Positions 1 through 13,869 of a stretch of DNA of 64,000 bases are shown here, piece by piece. The translations under genes were made by a program, and so were the position numbers. Within the stretch, counting starts at the first letter, position 1. Each line of letters starts with the position of its first letter. Source of the DNA: Amyelois transitella (taxonomy: Eukaryota; Arthropoda; Insecta; Lepidoptera; Pyralidae); contig NC_083515.1 in the NCBI RefSeq assembly GCF_032362555.1, positions 4,871,001-4,935,000 on the forward strand. The letters are read 5' to 3'. The notes under the pieces are model-generated. The model was not told where the DNA came from. It saw only the letters and a list, made by a program, of their open reading frames with translations, and searched no databases.

Positions 1-2811
1 TTAGTAAGCTATGATCAGTTGCTTCTGCCGGGCAGAAACTAGCTGTCCAAGTAAAATACAGTAGAATAACTGTATGTTCCCAATGTAACTAACAGCCGTT
101 TGCCAAAAAAATTAATTAAAAAAAATCATTTTTTTTTATTCTGTTATTTTGATGTTGAATGTTTTTATTTTTGTTTGAGCATAATATTATTGTGGGTAGT
201 TAATAAACGGATCACTTCGCCGCAATACATTACTGCTCATAATATCAACTTTTATTTCACACCCTTAGTTCGATATCTAACTAGGTTAGGACTAATTTGT
301 GTCCCTCGCTCTGCTGGAGCGCCGATTCATCCTCAGTCTCATCCTTGCTCCATCAGAAATCAAAGCATTGCAAACAGGGTGGACTTATTTGTTTTATATA
401 TTGTGATATGGTACTAGAATTTTTATTAATTTTCACTATGAAAAAAGTATTTTTTGGGGACTAGAAATTTTTGGCAACCTTAAGCAACATTCGTTTCTCA
501 TGAAGACATTGTAAGTGTTGATAAAGAATCACTTGAATGTAGTTTTAAATTGATTTTGAACTTGTCAACATAATGCAAATGGGAAAATTTAAATGGGATG
601 GAGACAGAGAAAATCAATAGTTTTGATATGAAGTTATTGGATATCCTTAACGTAAACTATTTGTAATTTTTATGTCTGTTTAGTCTTAAGAACCTATTAT
701 TGTTATTCCCATTCAAATAATGTACTTATGTAAGAATCTAATGTTCTACCATAGACTTATATTAAATGTAATTATATTAGATGGTGCATGTAATGTTGAT
801 TGGTGTCTATCTATAAAAACAAAGGTATAAAATATAGTAGAAAGTTATAATATATTTTGTTACTTATTTTTATGTTTCTTTTTATTATGTATTATTTAAA
901 ATAAAAGAAAACGAAATTGTTATGTAAAACATTTTTATTAACGAAAATACAGTATTTTATAAAATTTTATACTTTAATTTGCATATAAATCGTTGGATCT
1001 TTAAGCTTGATTCCCTTTCACTATGGCAAAGAATTTTATCCCGAAACGACGATTTGTATCGTCTTATTTAGTTTTTATCATAGCCACGGCCTTGGTTAAA
1101 AAATAAAGGCCGTTTTCATGTACCTGTTTTGGAACATCAACTGCATGCTTTCTTATAACTAAATATGTTTAGAATCCATATATATAGTAAGGTTCACTTG
1201 TCTATGATATATCTCCAATGTAGCTAGATATAAGATTGAATTGAATACATGTACAGTACAGACGTCTATGTAACATAAGCTACCTAAGCTTTAAAAACAA
1301 AGCTAATTTAATGTATTATATTAAATTACACCTATTATTTATTTAAGTCCAAACATAAAGCCAAACAGCTGAACGTGGCCTATCAGTCTTGACTGTTGGC
1401 CCTGTCTACTCCACAATGGATACAAACGTGATTATATGTATGTATATTAATTTAAGTATGTATAGTAAAACAATTTTCAATTCAACAACACAGTATGGGC
1501 AAGTTTGTTCAGTACTATCCAAGCCAAAGCCAGCCCAAGCTGAATCATTGCGATTGTCATAAAAATGTCAATAAATCACAATATTTGATAAGATAACAAT
1601 ATTTTTTTAATATAAAGGAGTGAATAAGTTCATTGTTAACTCTTTCATGAAAAAAAACATTTGGAGTTGAAAACGTAGTTAATGTTACACCTATTTATAA
1701 ATAATACAGGTGTTAAAACGAATGTAACGTACCTTTATTTCATTTTATTACCAATTGTATTATTTATAAATAGTATAATGCAACGCGAAGGTTTAAAACA
1801 ATACTTCTGTCCATTCTTTTGCAGTTTACAAATGACTATACCGAAATGAGCCAAACTACTTTTTACCTCGTATACTATCATATTCCTCAAGGATTTTCCG
1901 TGTCACTATAATATTTACTACTTAATATAATCGAAATATACTCAAATAATCTTAATGATCGTCTAGATTAACTGTTTAATCAGTATTCTGTCAAGCACAC
2001 ACCACACAGATCTTTGAAATGGCACATGTGTACTAAGCGGTGTAAGGATTTATGAATACGCATAAAATTCAATAAAACATTTCGTTTCACAGCCTTTTGT
2101 TTTCATTACTCATTCGAATATGCCAACATTTCTGTAACAATCTTTTTCCTTAATCTCTTAAACGAATATTTACAAAACTAATAATGAAAATGTCATTAAT
2201 CTACTTAAATTAAATGTGTTTAAGGAACACTTGTACAACAGTTGATATAAAATAATTTTGATATCCAATCAATATTAATTCGAGCTCTAATTACCTACAT
2301 GAAATAAATTAATGAAATGCCGATTATTACTTAACAAAATCACTGGCTAAGGATCCAATGATCACTTAATTAAATACTTTCATTTTCAGCTAAATACTTA
2401 ACTAATTATAAATGGCTTGCATTTCATATATTTTACTTTGAAAAATTTTGAAGCTACCTTCTGTATAAACAGAACTTACCACTTAAAAGTGGACAATCTG
2501 TTATACCTACCGATGGAAAGGATATATGACATGTTTTTTTTAAAGATTAAAAATTTCAGATTTGTACAAGCCAGTTAAATTACCTGAACACACAGTCTTT
2601 GCAACTTGCTGTAAAATTTTCAGCCCCTTTCTGTTTTTTTCTATTTTATCTCTGTTACTGCTAATACATCAATAAAATATGTTTTTTTTTTCGTACAGAA
2701 AGTTAAGCTACACTTAACTTCGGCACCACTAATAATCTCATTACTTCACTCTTATTTGTGGCAAACTAAGACCTCCATATAAAAAATACCAAGTAATCTA
2801 CTTCCGTGAAA
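1..2811. other. AT-rich 3' flank of the transporter, no gene seen
   Basis: I find no exon-like stretch with matching splice sites in this interval. The open frames here (for example around 100-417) are AT-rich, start at arbitrary codons and show no family motif. The only recognisable element is a degraded SINE fragment at about 1360-1450. The transporter on the minus strand ends at 2812, so its 3' UTR and poly(A) site must lie in the right part of this interval; I could not single out one signal. Confidence 0.6.
1360..1450 (+). repeat. SINE-like repeat, 3' fragment
   Basis: It matches the tail half of the window's common SINE: an 'AACAGCTGAACGTGGCC' block, a 'CTGTCTACTCC' block, and an ending in 'GTGATTATATGTATG'. 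The 5' half is missing. Confidence 0.7.
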
Positions 2812-5800
2812 CTACAACTTTATTTCAGCATTGACGGAATGGTTCAATCCTGATTGGTTGGTGCCTGATTCAGCCTCTTGCTGCTTCGTGGGATCCTGTG
2901 CGCTGTGGTTCCACCATTGCTCCTCTCCGGAGGCCCACGCCACAAACACCAAGTTGGTAACAATGAACACTGCCAACGCTATCCAGAACACAAGACGCCA
3001 TTGTACTAGTGTGCTCTGTAAAAGAGAGTTGAAATAATATAATATTACCGTTGCAGCAATGTCATAAGGGTCCCTAAATCATTCGAAGTTGTGTGCAGTA
3101 CAAGAAATAAATGTGTCAATATGTAGTGTGAAAATATATATAATTTTAATCCGTTTTAGTTTTATGGCCCCTAGATCAACCGAAACAGAGGGTATGTAGT
3201 CTGCATGAAATAAATTTATCATAAGTGTGTCGAAAGTCTAAGTGGAAAAGCCCTTCGGTAGTCCATAGTTATGAAACATATATAAGTACTAGAGGCCGCC
3301 CGCGACTTAGTCCGCATGGAAACCCTATCAATCCCGCGGGAACTCTGGGATAAAAAATAGCCTATGTGTTATTCTGGGTCTTCAGCTACCTACATACCAA
3401 ATTTCATGGTAATCGGTTCAGTAGTTTTTGCGTGAAAGAGTAACAAACATCCATACAAACTTTCGCCTTTATAATAGTAGTAGGATTTTATTAGTTGATA
3501 TTCAGGCTGGTATTATGAATTCTAACTAGAGTTTGATAGTAGGTATGTAGTGGCCGCCAGTATTCACTTTTTTTTTTTGGTAATATCCTGATGATGGAAC
3601 AAAAGTTTCAGAACCCATATTTCTCTTACATAACTTATCGAATTTCTTATGCATTTAACAGTGGTTTGCGTTACATTACATCATTCGAAAATAATTTGAG
3701 GTCAACCATTTGCTCTTTGCAATGCGCTTATAGACAATGAAAACCGGAAGTAGGTCCTACTTACCTATTTGTTTGACAGTAACATGCCAGTGTATGTAAA
3801 TATAAACTCTAGAATCTAGATTACTCATAGTATCTGCGTTTTGACAGAATGACGTGTTATTAGAAGCCAAGGGTCGCCTTATTCATACAACTTTGTTTCG
3901 CTTTCGCTTGCATATTACAACAAACAAGAAAATATATTAGTCTTCTGAAAACATACAGGAAATTTGGGTATTTGGTCACATCAGATCATTAACATTACAC
4001 TTATTTCTGTTTTACAATGTCTTTTTTGTTTTAATAAATATCTTTTGTTAATTAAGAAGATTTTTTATTTACTTGTCTTTTTTAAGTAGTAAAAATACCT
4101 ATTATAAGTTTTTATATAGACGCATTCTGCGTCGTATAATTTAGCAACAACGGCATAGATTTCACGAATTAAGAAAGTCGCTATGCAGCTTAGCTGTTAT
4201 TGACCCTACCGCTATTGTAAGGTAACTGAACTGCACTTGAAATTAGCTATGCACTAGTTAAACTGTGTCCAATTTGACTTCGCAACGCGCATGACGAGAC
4301 TAGATAACTGCAAATATTAAGGTTGTTGTACACATCAGGCCTGGAGCTAGCCTAGCGTTATCGATCAATTATTATTAAGTTTTTAGGAGAAAAAAACAAA
4401 CGCATTTTGGGTTTCTTTCCAGATGGGCAAAAGTGCAAAAGTCACACCGGGAAGAAGATTTAGGTATTAAAAAAAACATTGTCTGTTTGCTCTTTGCTAT
4501 ATTTCTTTTGTCTTAATCTGCTCCCTATTGCATCTCCGTTGTTATAACTACTTCGGGCCCGTAGTGCACGTAGTTATAATTTTTCTCTCTATTTGCCATT
4601 GCCCTGACTTTGCCCTACCGCTTGCTATTTACCAAATGACAGAAGTTATCAATATAAGTACGATATTTAATTTACTAGCCTAGTGTAACCTTGAAATTAG
4701 CCACTATCTGCAGCAGACTATACGTTACATCACAACACCTGATATGCTGCGAATGATGACAGCCTACAAATAGGAAAGATTGAGAAATTATAAGGGTTCT
4801 TATGTGTGTTAAGGACAGCATACTTCATAGATACCTAGAAATAAGCTAATTTGCAAAAGTAATAAGGACAATAGACACTTATAATAACTTTAGTTCTTGT
4901 AAAATAAACCAACTAGTTTCTGTTAGCGAGATACTTTGTTACGTAATGAAATACTTTTAAATATGACGGTGTAAACGAACCGTAAAAACACGCAGGTAGA
5001 TATTTACTGATATTATTGAAAATAACTCTTCAAACAATATGTGTAGGTACCTTACAAATACCGGATTGACATAAAATTTTATATTTTACATTTATTTATT
5101 ATTTATATATAACGCGTTACATTTTTCTCTTTGCCCAGCTGTGAGTGTAACAATAAACGTAAGTCAGTCTATACCAGTTAATTTACATATGGATAGGTAT
5201 CATCGTTTATTTGGCATTTGGCCCATTTGCGTTCTCCCTGATTACAAGATCAAAACCATAATAAGAAATTTAGGAATTACTAAGTTAGCTGAATTATAAA
5301 AGATGTTAAAAATGTAGAAACCTTTTTAACTTGTGGAATGACCGTATTATCTGCCCGCCCAGCCACTGAAGCCTGGACTTAAACCCACCAAAACCACGCG
5401 ATGCCGCAATGCCATTCGCAATTGTGCCTAAGTCAGGGTACCAATTTCGCTTCACACTCCCTGCGACCCGTGGACCCACTGATATTATGCACAACTAGGT
5501 GTGTCAGATGAGTGCCCCAAACAAAAATACGATTCATAAAATTCTACCTCTTATGATACTACCTCTTTCAATTTTCCTAAAGAATGATTATTCCCAATCT
5601 TTATTCTAAAGACTCTTTGAATCAAAATCTACTTACATCAGGCGTGAGCAGTCCAACCAGGTACGGTGCAATGATTCCAGTTATGGCTCCAATACCATTC
5701 ACGATTGCCATGATGGTGCCAGCGTAGTTCCCACTCAGGTCCAGGGCATTGACCTTCATGCCCGGATAGAAGGCGCCCATGAGACCCATGGATGCCGTGA

Positions 5801-8800
5801 ACAGGAGGACCACAGCTTCTGTGTTGCAGCCGGAGTATGAAGCCAGGATCATGCATATTCCGGGACCGACAGAGGCTGTAAAAATCAATCAATATTAATA
5901 TTCCGCTTAGAATATATTATGACGTCTTTATCCCTGACGGGGTTGATAGAGTTGAGGTTCAATGGATATTCAGATAGTGGTAAGTTGCTAACCCAGTAAA
6001 AGAAGAATCCCAATCTTAATTTTACTAAGTACTACCTTTAATTATTTAAAACGAAGTAGTTACTCTTCTAGGGAAAAAAATATTTTTGGAATGTGAAACC
6101 CAGGTAAATGTTTTCTCAAAATTCATATTTTATTAATGTTACAAACATTGGTTTTATTGCCAACCAATGCCTCAATATTTAAGTAGTTCTTTTGTTAATA
6201 TCTTCATTCTTAAATAAAAGAACGAACAATGTTTTGCATAAAGTGTCGATGACGTCGTACACATAGGCATAGGCATACATTCACTGTATCAAAAGATATA
6301 ATCAAAGTGCATTAACGGTTCGTTAATTTTGAACCTTGATATGCATTGGAGCGAGTCGATAACGGACATACAATCATCATGAAAAGATCGAGACACTGAA
6401 ATTTCTTTTCAGGTCAACTTTTTCTCTGTTAATAGTTTAAACAAAATACACTTGTAATCACAGCTTTATCTCTTACGGGGAAGATAGAGCCAACCGCCTT
6501 GGAAATACTGGAAGGCCACGTAAGCATACTACTCGTATAATCTATCACGGTGTATGTATTTTATAGTATGAAAACACTTAAGAACATCTGAAACCCAATC
6601 TACTTTTATTTCCGTGTCTAAAATAAAATAAAACACGTGAGAATAAAATACGTTCCCTTCCTCATTTCACTACCACAGAACAGAAATACAATCATTTATT
6701 TAGTGTCTATACTATAATTATTATTAGGTATGATACCGTAATAGTTTTTCACTTAGACCTACCTAGTTAGTTTTGTACGTTCCTTCCGGACTGTGGTCGT
6801 GACACCTTTGTGTAGGTAGGTAAGTGGTAGCTACAGTAGTAGTGTTGTATTTATTGAAAGTATTATCTGGGTATCTTCTTGTCAACTTCTCAAATATACT
6901 TTCTAAAAATAAAACTTACCAATAGTAGTAAACGTTTTCCTAGCATTAGTGACGGTGAGCCAGTTCTTCTTAACGATCTTGTCGCACATCCAGCCGAAGA
7001 TAATCGAGCTGATCCACATGACGGCGTAGGGTAGCGCCGCCAGCGTGCCAGTGCGGTGAATGTCGAACTTTAGGACTCCCGTCATGTATTTAGGAAGATC
7101 CGTCACCATGGTAAAGTAGCCGTAGTCGTGGCCGATCTGTTTATAAATTTACATACATACATTCATATGGTCACATCTATATCCCTTGCGGGGTAGACAG
7201 AGCCAACAGCCTTGAAAATACTAAATGGCCACGTTTAGCTATTTGGCTTAATGATAGAGTTGAGATTCAAATAGCGACAGGTTGCTAGCCCATCGCCTAA
7301 AAAAGAATCCCAAGTTTGTAAGCCTATCCCTTAGTCGCCGTTTACGACATCCATGGGAAAGAGATGAAGTGGTCCTATTCTTTTTTGTATTGGTGCCGGG
7401 AACCACACGGCACAGACAACGTTTATAAATTTCAATATCAGAATCATCTATGATCCAATAAGTGTTAAGAGCGAATGCGAAATCAGATGGGAGGTAGCTT
7501 CGTGTAAAAACATGACTTCGCAAACTTTTCCACCCGTTGATCGAAGTCACATGCGTGCCTTTTCAGAGGGACAAGGAAAATGTGACCAGGAGAAACTAAG
7601 TCAGCCAATAATATTATCAATGCGTATAATGGGTACCTATATTAGCGAGTGTCGCAGTTGTCGTAAATGTTTTGCAGTGAACTGAAAACAATTTGATTTA
7701 TTTATAACATGACGAGTGCGATAACAATCCTATTGAAGATGATGGCGTGTCTGATTTGCGTGCGTCACGTATCAACAAAACATAATATCATTGATAATAT
7801 TAGCACGTTAACCGCGCCCATCCTACAGGGTCAACTTACATTGACTTCATAAATGAGCATCATTATAATACCTACGTTGCGAATATATTTTCGTAAGTGA
7901 CAAGCCCCCATTCGAATGATTGACCATCATAACGCTCTTTAATTTGTCTAAATGCTTCTTAGATAAATATTTTGAAGTTGTTATTAGTTTCATATACGTA
8001 CGTACTTGTTTGTGCAATGATGTGAAAAGCCTCTAAAATTGGTTTTCCTAATTCTTCTAATTTCCATGAGAAAATTTGTGTAACTTCGTTTGGCCCTTCT
8101 TATCTAGTTTCTCTAAAACTAGTTAATTCCTTGTAGGAATCATTATAAAATTTAAATATTTTTGTTAGTTCTGTAAGTCTTGTGATTTTTGATAATGCTA
8201 AGCAATTTTAAAACTCTGGACATTTAAAGTATAATTTGCAACGATGCAATGTGACTGACCTGAGCACAGACCAAAGCCCATAGAGGCACAGACATGAAGA
8301 TGGCCTTCCAAGGAATAGAAGACGGCTGGCTGTTGTTGTGGCGGCCTAAAGCTTCTTCCAAATATTTCTTCTCCTTGTCAGATATGTAAGGATGGGACTC
8401 CGGATCGTTGTAGCATAGGATTGCCTACAATGAGATTCACATAGATGAGAATCCAAAAATAAAGTAAATTATGAATTCGAAGACCATTACTATATTTTGA
8501 GATAACATTTTTGAAGACATATGTAGGAGAAATAAGTAATATTCAAATGAAAATAAAATAACCAAGTAATCTTACCCACAAAATGAACCACAAGATCCCG
8601 ATGGCGCCAAAAAGATAGAACACCGACTCCCACTCTCCAGTTTCCTTCATCACCAGCCCCGACAAATACGTCCCAGCTATGTTTCCGATCTGTGCCCCCC
8701 CAAACACGAGAGAGCCCATTCGTCCCCTCTCTGAAACGGGTGCCCATCGGGCCAACATCGCGTTTAGAGCTGGAAACGTCGTGCCCTGAAAGAGACGGCA

Positions 8801-10197
8801 TTATTCAAAAGGTGTTACTTGGGGTCATGGTTCCCCGGTTGAACTATCTTGTGATCATGTCACGCAGCATGTTTACATTCTAATTAGAATAAAACAAGAA
8901 AGTAATAACAAAAAAGTAAATTTCCGAATCAGTGTTACTTAATATACCTACAGGATAATTATTCTATTCCAACACTGTAATTTCATTGTATAGATTCTCT
9001 AGTTACACCAGTTTATGCAAGAAGTCAAAGACAAGACTTTAGCTCAAGGGTCATATCATTTTAAAAGCTTACCTCTCCCAAACCTTCCAACACCCTCAAA
9101 ATGATGAGTCCAGTGGCGCCACCAACGCTTACAGTCCACGGCGTGAGGAGAGTGAAAACCGCCGTACTAAGGACTCCGAAGCCAAGAGAGTACTTCCCCC
9201 CAAACCGCTCGGCTAGCATGCCGCCCGGTAAATGCGTAACTATGTACCCGTAGTAGAAGGCGCTAAGAATTATGCCCTGAGTTTCTTCGTCCCAGTCGAA
9301 GCCACTTATTTCCTAAAAGAAGATATAAGAATATTTTTTATGGAAGAATGATTTGGTAGCGCAATAAAATACCCTCATATTAATGGAACAAAAAATATTC
9401 TCTGACAAATTGAAAATTCAAACTCGTAACATTCCCTCTTGTTGGTGAAGTGCACATCAACCAAGAAAATTTTAGATCTTAAGAAGAAAATTACTAGTTT
9501 TGGCTCAAATAAATAGAATGATCAAACTTCTATTTATAGAAATTTTAACTTGATCACATCTTTGAAAAATGGCAATCAGCCTAGTGCTAAAGAGTTGATA
9601 ATTTATGGCCGGTTATTGTTCAAATTAATAAAGCGAGCCTAAGTGCATAAGCATTGACATTATAAGCGGAACAGTCCTGTGAAGATCATTATCTTGATTA
9701 ATCTTTGGCGCTTAATTGTCAACTTGTTATAGTCGTTGAACAGTTGAATAGATGACTTCATCTAGATGTTATTTTGTTATGAGACACAAACTGTTTTAGT
9801 TAAAGTGCATTGTAGGACATGGTCTGCTCTTGAAAATCTGTTAAGCACATTTACACACACGTGGATTTTGCCATTTGAGCCTGAAAGTATTTTTTGGGCT
9901 ACGGACGGTTCGTCGACATCATTTTTTGTCATTTTGGGCGACAAGACAGGCCGTCAAACCATTTGCGTGATGGCTAGGTTGAGTTATAATGGTACAAACT
10001 TACCGTAGCATCCGACACAGCCTCCTGTAATTCAGCGCCGTCTGCCGGGCACGCCCCGTCGTCCGCGCCGCCAGCGGTCGTCCGCCGTCTAACCATTTGC
10101 GTGATAGCTATGTTGAGGCACACACGCATCGTGTAAGCGTTCGCCACGGCCAAGAAGCCCATTATTGCCATCACCCATCGTTGTGGAATGAAGAATA
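2812..10197 (-). CDS. MFS transporter, SLC17 / inorganic phosphate cotransporter-type
   Basis: This is a multi-pass carrier of the SLC17 branch of the major facilitator superfamily (sialin/VGLUT/insect 'putative inorganic phosphate cotransporter' group), expected in a membrane as an anion:cation symporter; the substrate cannot be told. Exons on the minus strand are 10197-10004, 9312-9073, 8785-8576, 8424-8260, 7136-6920, 5875-5637 and 3015-2812 (stop TAG), all with GT-AG borders and matching phases. Motifs in order: '[17 protein letters not shown]' with '[10 protein letters not shown]' (TM1), '[20 protein letters not shown]' then '[13 protein letters not shown]' (TM2-3 region), '[19 protein letters not shown]', '[16 protein letters not shown]', '[17 protein letters not shown]', '[10 protein letters not shown]', and '[18 protein letters not shown]'. 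These follow the normal family order. The acidic, Gly/Ala-rich segment after TM1 (GC-rich DNA near 10020-10085) fits the variable luminal/extracellular loop. The seven exons give 1469 nt and need one upstream exon ending in phase 1. Family assignment is strong; substrate is unknown. Confidence 0.93.
3285..3482. repeat. Dispersed lepidopteran repeat in last transporter flank/intron
   Basis: It lies in the intron between transporter exons 5637 and 3015. It begins near 'GGCCGCCCGCGACTTAGTCC', contains 'CCCGCGGGAACTCTGGGAT' and 'GGTTCAGTAGTTTTTGCGTG', and ends 'TTTATAATAGTAGTAGGAT'. I recognise this block as a very common interspersed repeat of lepidopteran genomes. I cannot settle its class (SINE or non-LTR 3' end) from one copy. 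Confidence 0.7.
5335..5500. other. GC-richer intronic block, unexplained
   Basis: It lies just 3' (minus strand) of the transporter exon ending at 5637. It is clearly more GC-rich than the surrounding intron, and its minus-strand open frame (5306-5494) has no transporter-like residues and no matching splice phase. It may be a transposon remnant. I do not recognise it. Confidence 0.3.
5918..6016 (-). repeat. SINE-like repeat fragment in transporter intron
   Basis: It is a minus-strand degraded match to the common SINE: a 'TATCCCTGACGGGGTTGATAG' region, a 'GAGGTTCAATGG' region, and 'AAGAAGAATCCCAA'. Confidence 0.6.
6454..6521 (-). repeat. SINE-like repeat fragment in transporter intron
   Basis: It is a minus-strand remnant of the SINE tail: 'GTAATCACAGCTTTATCTC', 'CGGGGAAGATAGAGCCAAC' and 'GGAAGGCCACG'. 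Confidence 0.6.
7151..7412 (-). repeat. Full-length SINE-like repeat in transporter intron
   Basis: It is a nearly complete minus-strand copy. The (CATA)n tail is at 7151, then 'CCTTGCGGGGTAGACAGAGC', 'GAGATTCAAATAG', 'TTAGTCGCC', 'CCATGGGAAAGAGATG', and the head 'GGTGCCGGGAACCACACGG' at 7393-7411. It sits in the intron between exons 8260 and 7136 and opens a spurious antisense frame (7248-7550). Confidence 0.85.
9950..9983 (-). pseudogene. Partial duplicate of transporter exon 2 in the adjacent intron
   Basis: This 34-nt minus-strand stretch matches exon segment 10117-10084 at 31 of 34 positions by eye. Read in the exon's frame it encodes L-N-L-A-I-T-Q-M-V and then a TGA stop, where the live exon has [10 protein letters not shown]. 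It begins about 20 nt beyond the live exon's donor and has no convincing donor of its own. It is best read as an exon fossil from a small local duplication. Confidence 0.6.
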
Positions 10198-10351
10198 CTG
10201 AAAATTTGTATTCGAAATAAGTACCTACTTTTTAATCACATAAGTTAGCTAGGGCTAAGTATAATGAACTTCAGGTCAAGTCCCTGAAGCATAATAGCGG
10301 AGGTTGCAACTGAGAACGCCGAAAAATAACTAAAAGTAAGAATTTATATGC

Positions 10352-10397
10352 ATGCAGAAAAGTAGAAACAATAGTAATTATTTCTACTTTTCTGCAT
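10352..10397. repeat. 17-bp perfect inverted repeat, 12-nt loop
   Basis: The left arm is ATGCAGAAAAGTAGAAA at 10352-10368. The right arm at 10381-10397 is its exact reverse complement, with a 12-nt loop between. It lies about 155 bp upstream of the second transporter exon, in the candidate first intron. Confidence 0.7.
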
Positions 10398-11078
10398 TAA
10401 TTAAAACGCCAATATTATGATGGCTTTGTCTATTTTGTCTAAATTTTATTTGCTTAAAAGGTATGCAAGGTTTTATTTATCATGTCTGGTCAGTTTAAGG
10501 GTTCCGGGTCAAGTTTTGCAATTGACGTTTGAACCAGTTATCATCAAAAAATCATTTCGAAATTCGCAAACGCGTTCGTTTGGTTTAACGATATCATTTT
10601 AAATCCAATAGGTGGTTGGTCAATTTGTAACCAATACGATTACCCCTCAACAAAATACCTTATTAAATATTTTTGCATCTAAATTGATATGAAATAATTA
10701 TCAAATCAGAAGAATTTCTGAAAAAGGGAAAAAATTTGAAAGAGTATAAATAAACCTTTCGCTACTTTTGAAGTCTTTTCACAATATTTAGTCGTCTTTA
10801 TACTATTAGATAGTCTACAAGAAATCCCTATTTAAAGTTATCTTCGTTAGAAGAAATTTATACATAGGTACGTGTGAAATTAAACCTGCTATAATTACGG
10901 TTTCTCAATTAACAAGTTAATCACTAGAAAGTTTTCAACCAACTTAATTTAAAACAACGTAATTGAGTTATGAGCTAAATAATCATTTATTTTACCTGTT
11001 TACAAAAATAAGCGTGGTGTAAAATTATAGAAAGACAAACACACACAATAGGTAAAATTCTCAATGTACTAAATTATG

Positions 11079-11345
11079 TGCCGTGTGGTTCCTGGCACCA
11101 ATACAAAAAAGAATAGGACCACTCCATCTCTTTCCCATGGATGTCGTAAAAGGTGACTAAGGGGTAGGCTTATAAACTTGGGATTCTTCTTTTAGGCGAT
11201 GGGCTAGCAACCTGTCACTATTTGAATCTCAATCCTATCTGTACGTGAAAATGGCTGAACGTGGCCTATCAGTCTTTACAAGACTGTAGGCTCTGTCTAC
11301 CCCGCAAGGGATGTAGACGTGATTATATGTATGTATGTATGTATG
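11079..11345 (+). repeat. Full-length SINE-like repeat
   Basis: It is one of the best copies in the window. The head is TGCCGTGTGGTTCCTGGCAC at 11079, then 'TCTTTCCCATGGATGTCG', 'GGCGATGGGCTAGCAACC', 'TTTGAATCTCAATCC', 'CTACCCCGCAAGGGATG', and a (TATG)n tail ending about 11345. It can serve as a reference for the family in this genome. Confidence 0.88.
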
Positions 11346-13869
11346 TTCTAAATTATGAATAAGTAACCTATGTCATGTTATCAAGATAACTCATACAATC
11401 TTTTTTAGTTAATACCTACAAATTTACCGAGCAGTTTTTGCGAAAGGTGCGTGATATAAAGTATAGAGACTGTCAAAAATGTTAAAACAATCTATATTTT
11501 GTTCTGTTTAATATCTCTTTCCCTTGTAAGTAGGTACATATCTACGACCTAGATCAATTACAATACAGATAGATAAATAATACCTTAGGTAGGTAATTGA
11601 TATGTGTTTAATTGATCAAGAAATGCAATTACATTCATAAACATAGGTTCGTCATAATTATTCATAGCAAGTAGTAGATACTATAGCCACAATGTTTTAC
11701 GTTCACGTGTACGTCACTCATTTTAATATCAACAAATGTCACAATAACACTTGCCACAATCAAATGATCAAAATGAAAGACTGCTGGCATGATAATTTGC
11801 AGTAATTGCATCCACTGCCTCCAATGCATGGCAATGCATGAGACATGACTAAGCGCATAGTGTGTGAACCTATTGAATTCGTAGGCTTGTACACTACTGG
11901 GCATCGGCCCATGAAAAGTTCTAGCAATACTGACTGGTAAAAACTGACTTAGAGTAAGTACTTTTATTGTTAGTATTGGCTATAGGTTGATTTCTATTTG
12001 TTTCTCTTGCTTGTTATTTAAAGTCGGTTGCATAATTTATTTATTTTATAATCCGTGGATCAAGCTGGTACATATTGTCGTTTGGACACTAATCATTGAT
12101 TTAAATAATAGCTAGTTAAACTTACACATAAAAAGATTAACATTCAAATTCCTGTATTAGGTACCCATAATTTAGCTCCTATAGTATTAAAAACTTAAAA
12201 ATTTCCTTTGCTCGAGACTAGGCTAGGTATCGTGAATGCAAATTAGGTCGCCCAAAACATAGGTATGTAAAAACTCTAGTATTTATGAAGTGTAATAAAA
12301 TATCGAAAACAAAGGCCTATTTCTTCGGCCTGCATTCACCATCGATTTACCTAAACGATTTTATTATTTCCGTTTGAACGTTTTGTGACGATGTTTGTTG
12401 AATACAAACTTTGGGCCGCCCGTTAGAATTCTATTTTTGTAAGACTACTTATTCAATTTTAAATTTTACTCGCATGAAAAGATTAAATCGATCGATAACG
12501 AACTCAGTAGGATTGTAGTAAGTCGAAAAAGACGTCTCTTCCTACCTGAAAAAAGATAAAAGATTTGACCAAAATCTGGCTCTAGAGAATGAGGAGAATG
12601 AATGATAAAATGTCATGATATAATTTCTGAGAATTTTGGATTTAACAAGCGGCATTCTTACGGATAAATCCCCGCGCAAAGCTAAGTACTAATAAAGAGT
12701 GCATTAAGACATATCGTTTAAAAAAATGAAGAACTTCCACAATTTAGTTTCCTAAAAGGCTGAGAAATGTGGTCGAGGCCTTGTCATGGTTTTTACAAGT
12801 TTTTACTGCATAGATTTCTACTAAACGAGGCGATACGGCATTCCTGGCTCGTACGATTGCTGCCTCGTGGTGATTGGCAGGCCAACCAGTCGCATGCGCT
12901 AGACATGTTGGCGGGCTGTGGTAAGTGATGGACGCAGGAATTCGTAATAAGCATCATGATATACCTAAACTTAGATAATCATTCGAAATTACTTAAGTAT
13001 TACATATTGTTCACAGTTTCTCTTTTTTTATTTATTAGAAATGTAATTTTTATGCCTGAAAGTTAATTTTGGAATTTAATAGTACCTATAGCCAAGTTAC
13101 AAATTTATACTAGACCATGTCAATGTCATTCCAACGATTTAAAATTATTAGGTACTTTTAATTAAGTACTTTGAATAACCACGTTGTCAACTCTGTGTCC
13201 GTTTTAAATTTTACTTGAAAATATGAAACAACAATTGTCAAAGAATATAGGTAGTAGGTACGGATGTAGAACATTGTTCAAGAAAACTACCAAATGATGA
13301 CAATCAATAGACAATGCGCGTTGGGCCGCAATTAGAACAACGTGTATGTCCGACCTACTCGGTTTCAGAAACGTGAGGACACACGAGACTCGATATATCG
13401 AATCTAGATAGCGGCCGCAAATCGGCCTTTGTTGCTTGAAGCAGATAAATATGGTGGCCTCAAGGGCAGCACTTAAATTAGGCATATTTAGGTAGTATCT
13501 TTCGCTACTCTTTATGAGTACTATCAGATATTACTGTACTGTGTTGTCAGCATCATTATCTTTCTTTTATACTTCGCCCAGCGTTCTTGATCATATAAGG
13601 CGGTCACAACTTTCATGATGTCATGGAATTTATCATTCCTTTGGATGTTTCGTTCGTTTTATACTCGTATTTTGCCAAAAGAAAATTTGGAGTAGCCCTT
13701 TTGCTTCTGTTCTTCGGCTCTACGTGGATACAATAGATTCGTAGTATTTGGACGAATGACGTCTCCATTTATTAACTCGTAAGTACTGCTTGTATGCTTG
13801 CTAAATGCTAAGTATGCTTAAGAATTTAGTAATAAAGAAACGTGACATTTTAACCTAAGTGAATTATGT

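Noticed and set aside
7248-7550. A minus-strand ORF in the transporter intron
   Set aside because: It is the translation of a SINE copy and its flank.
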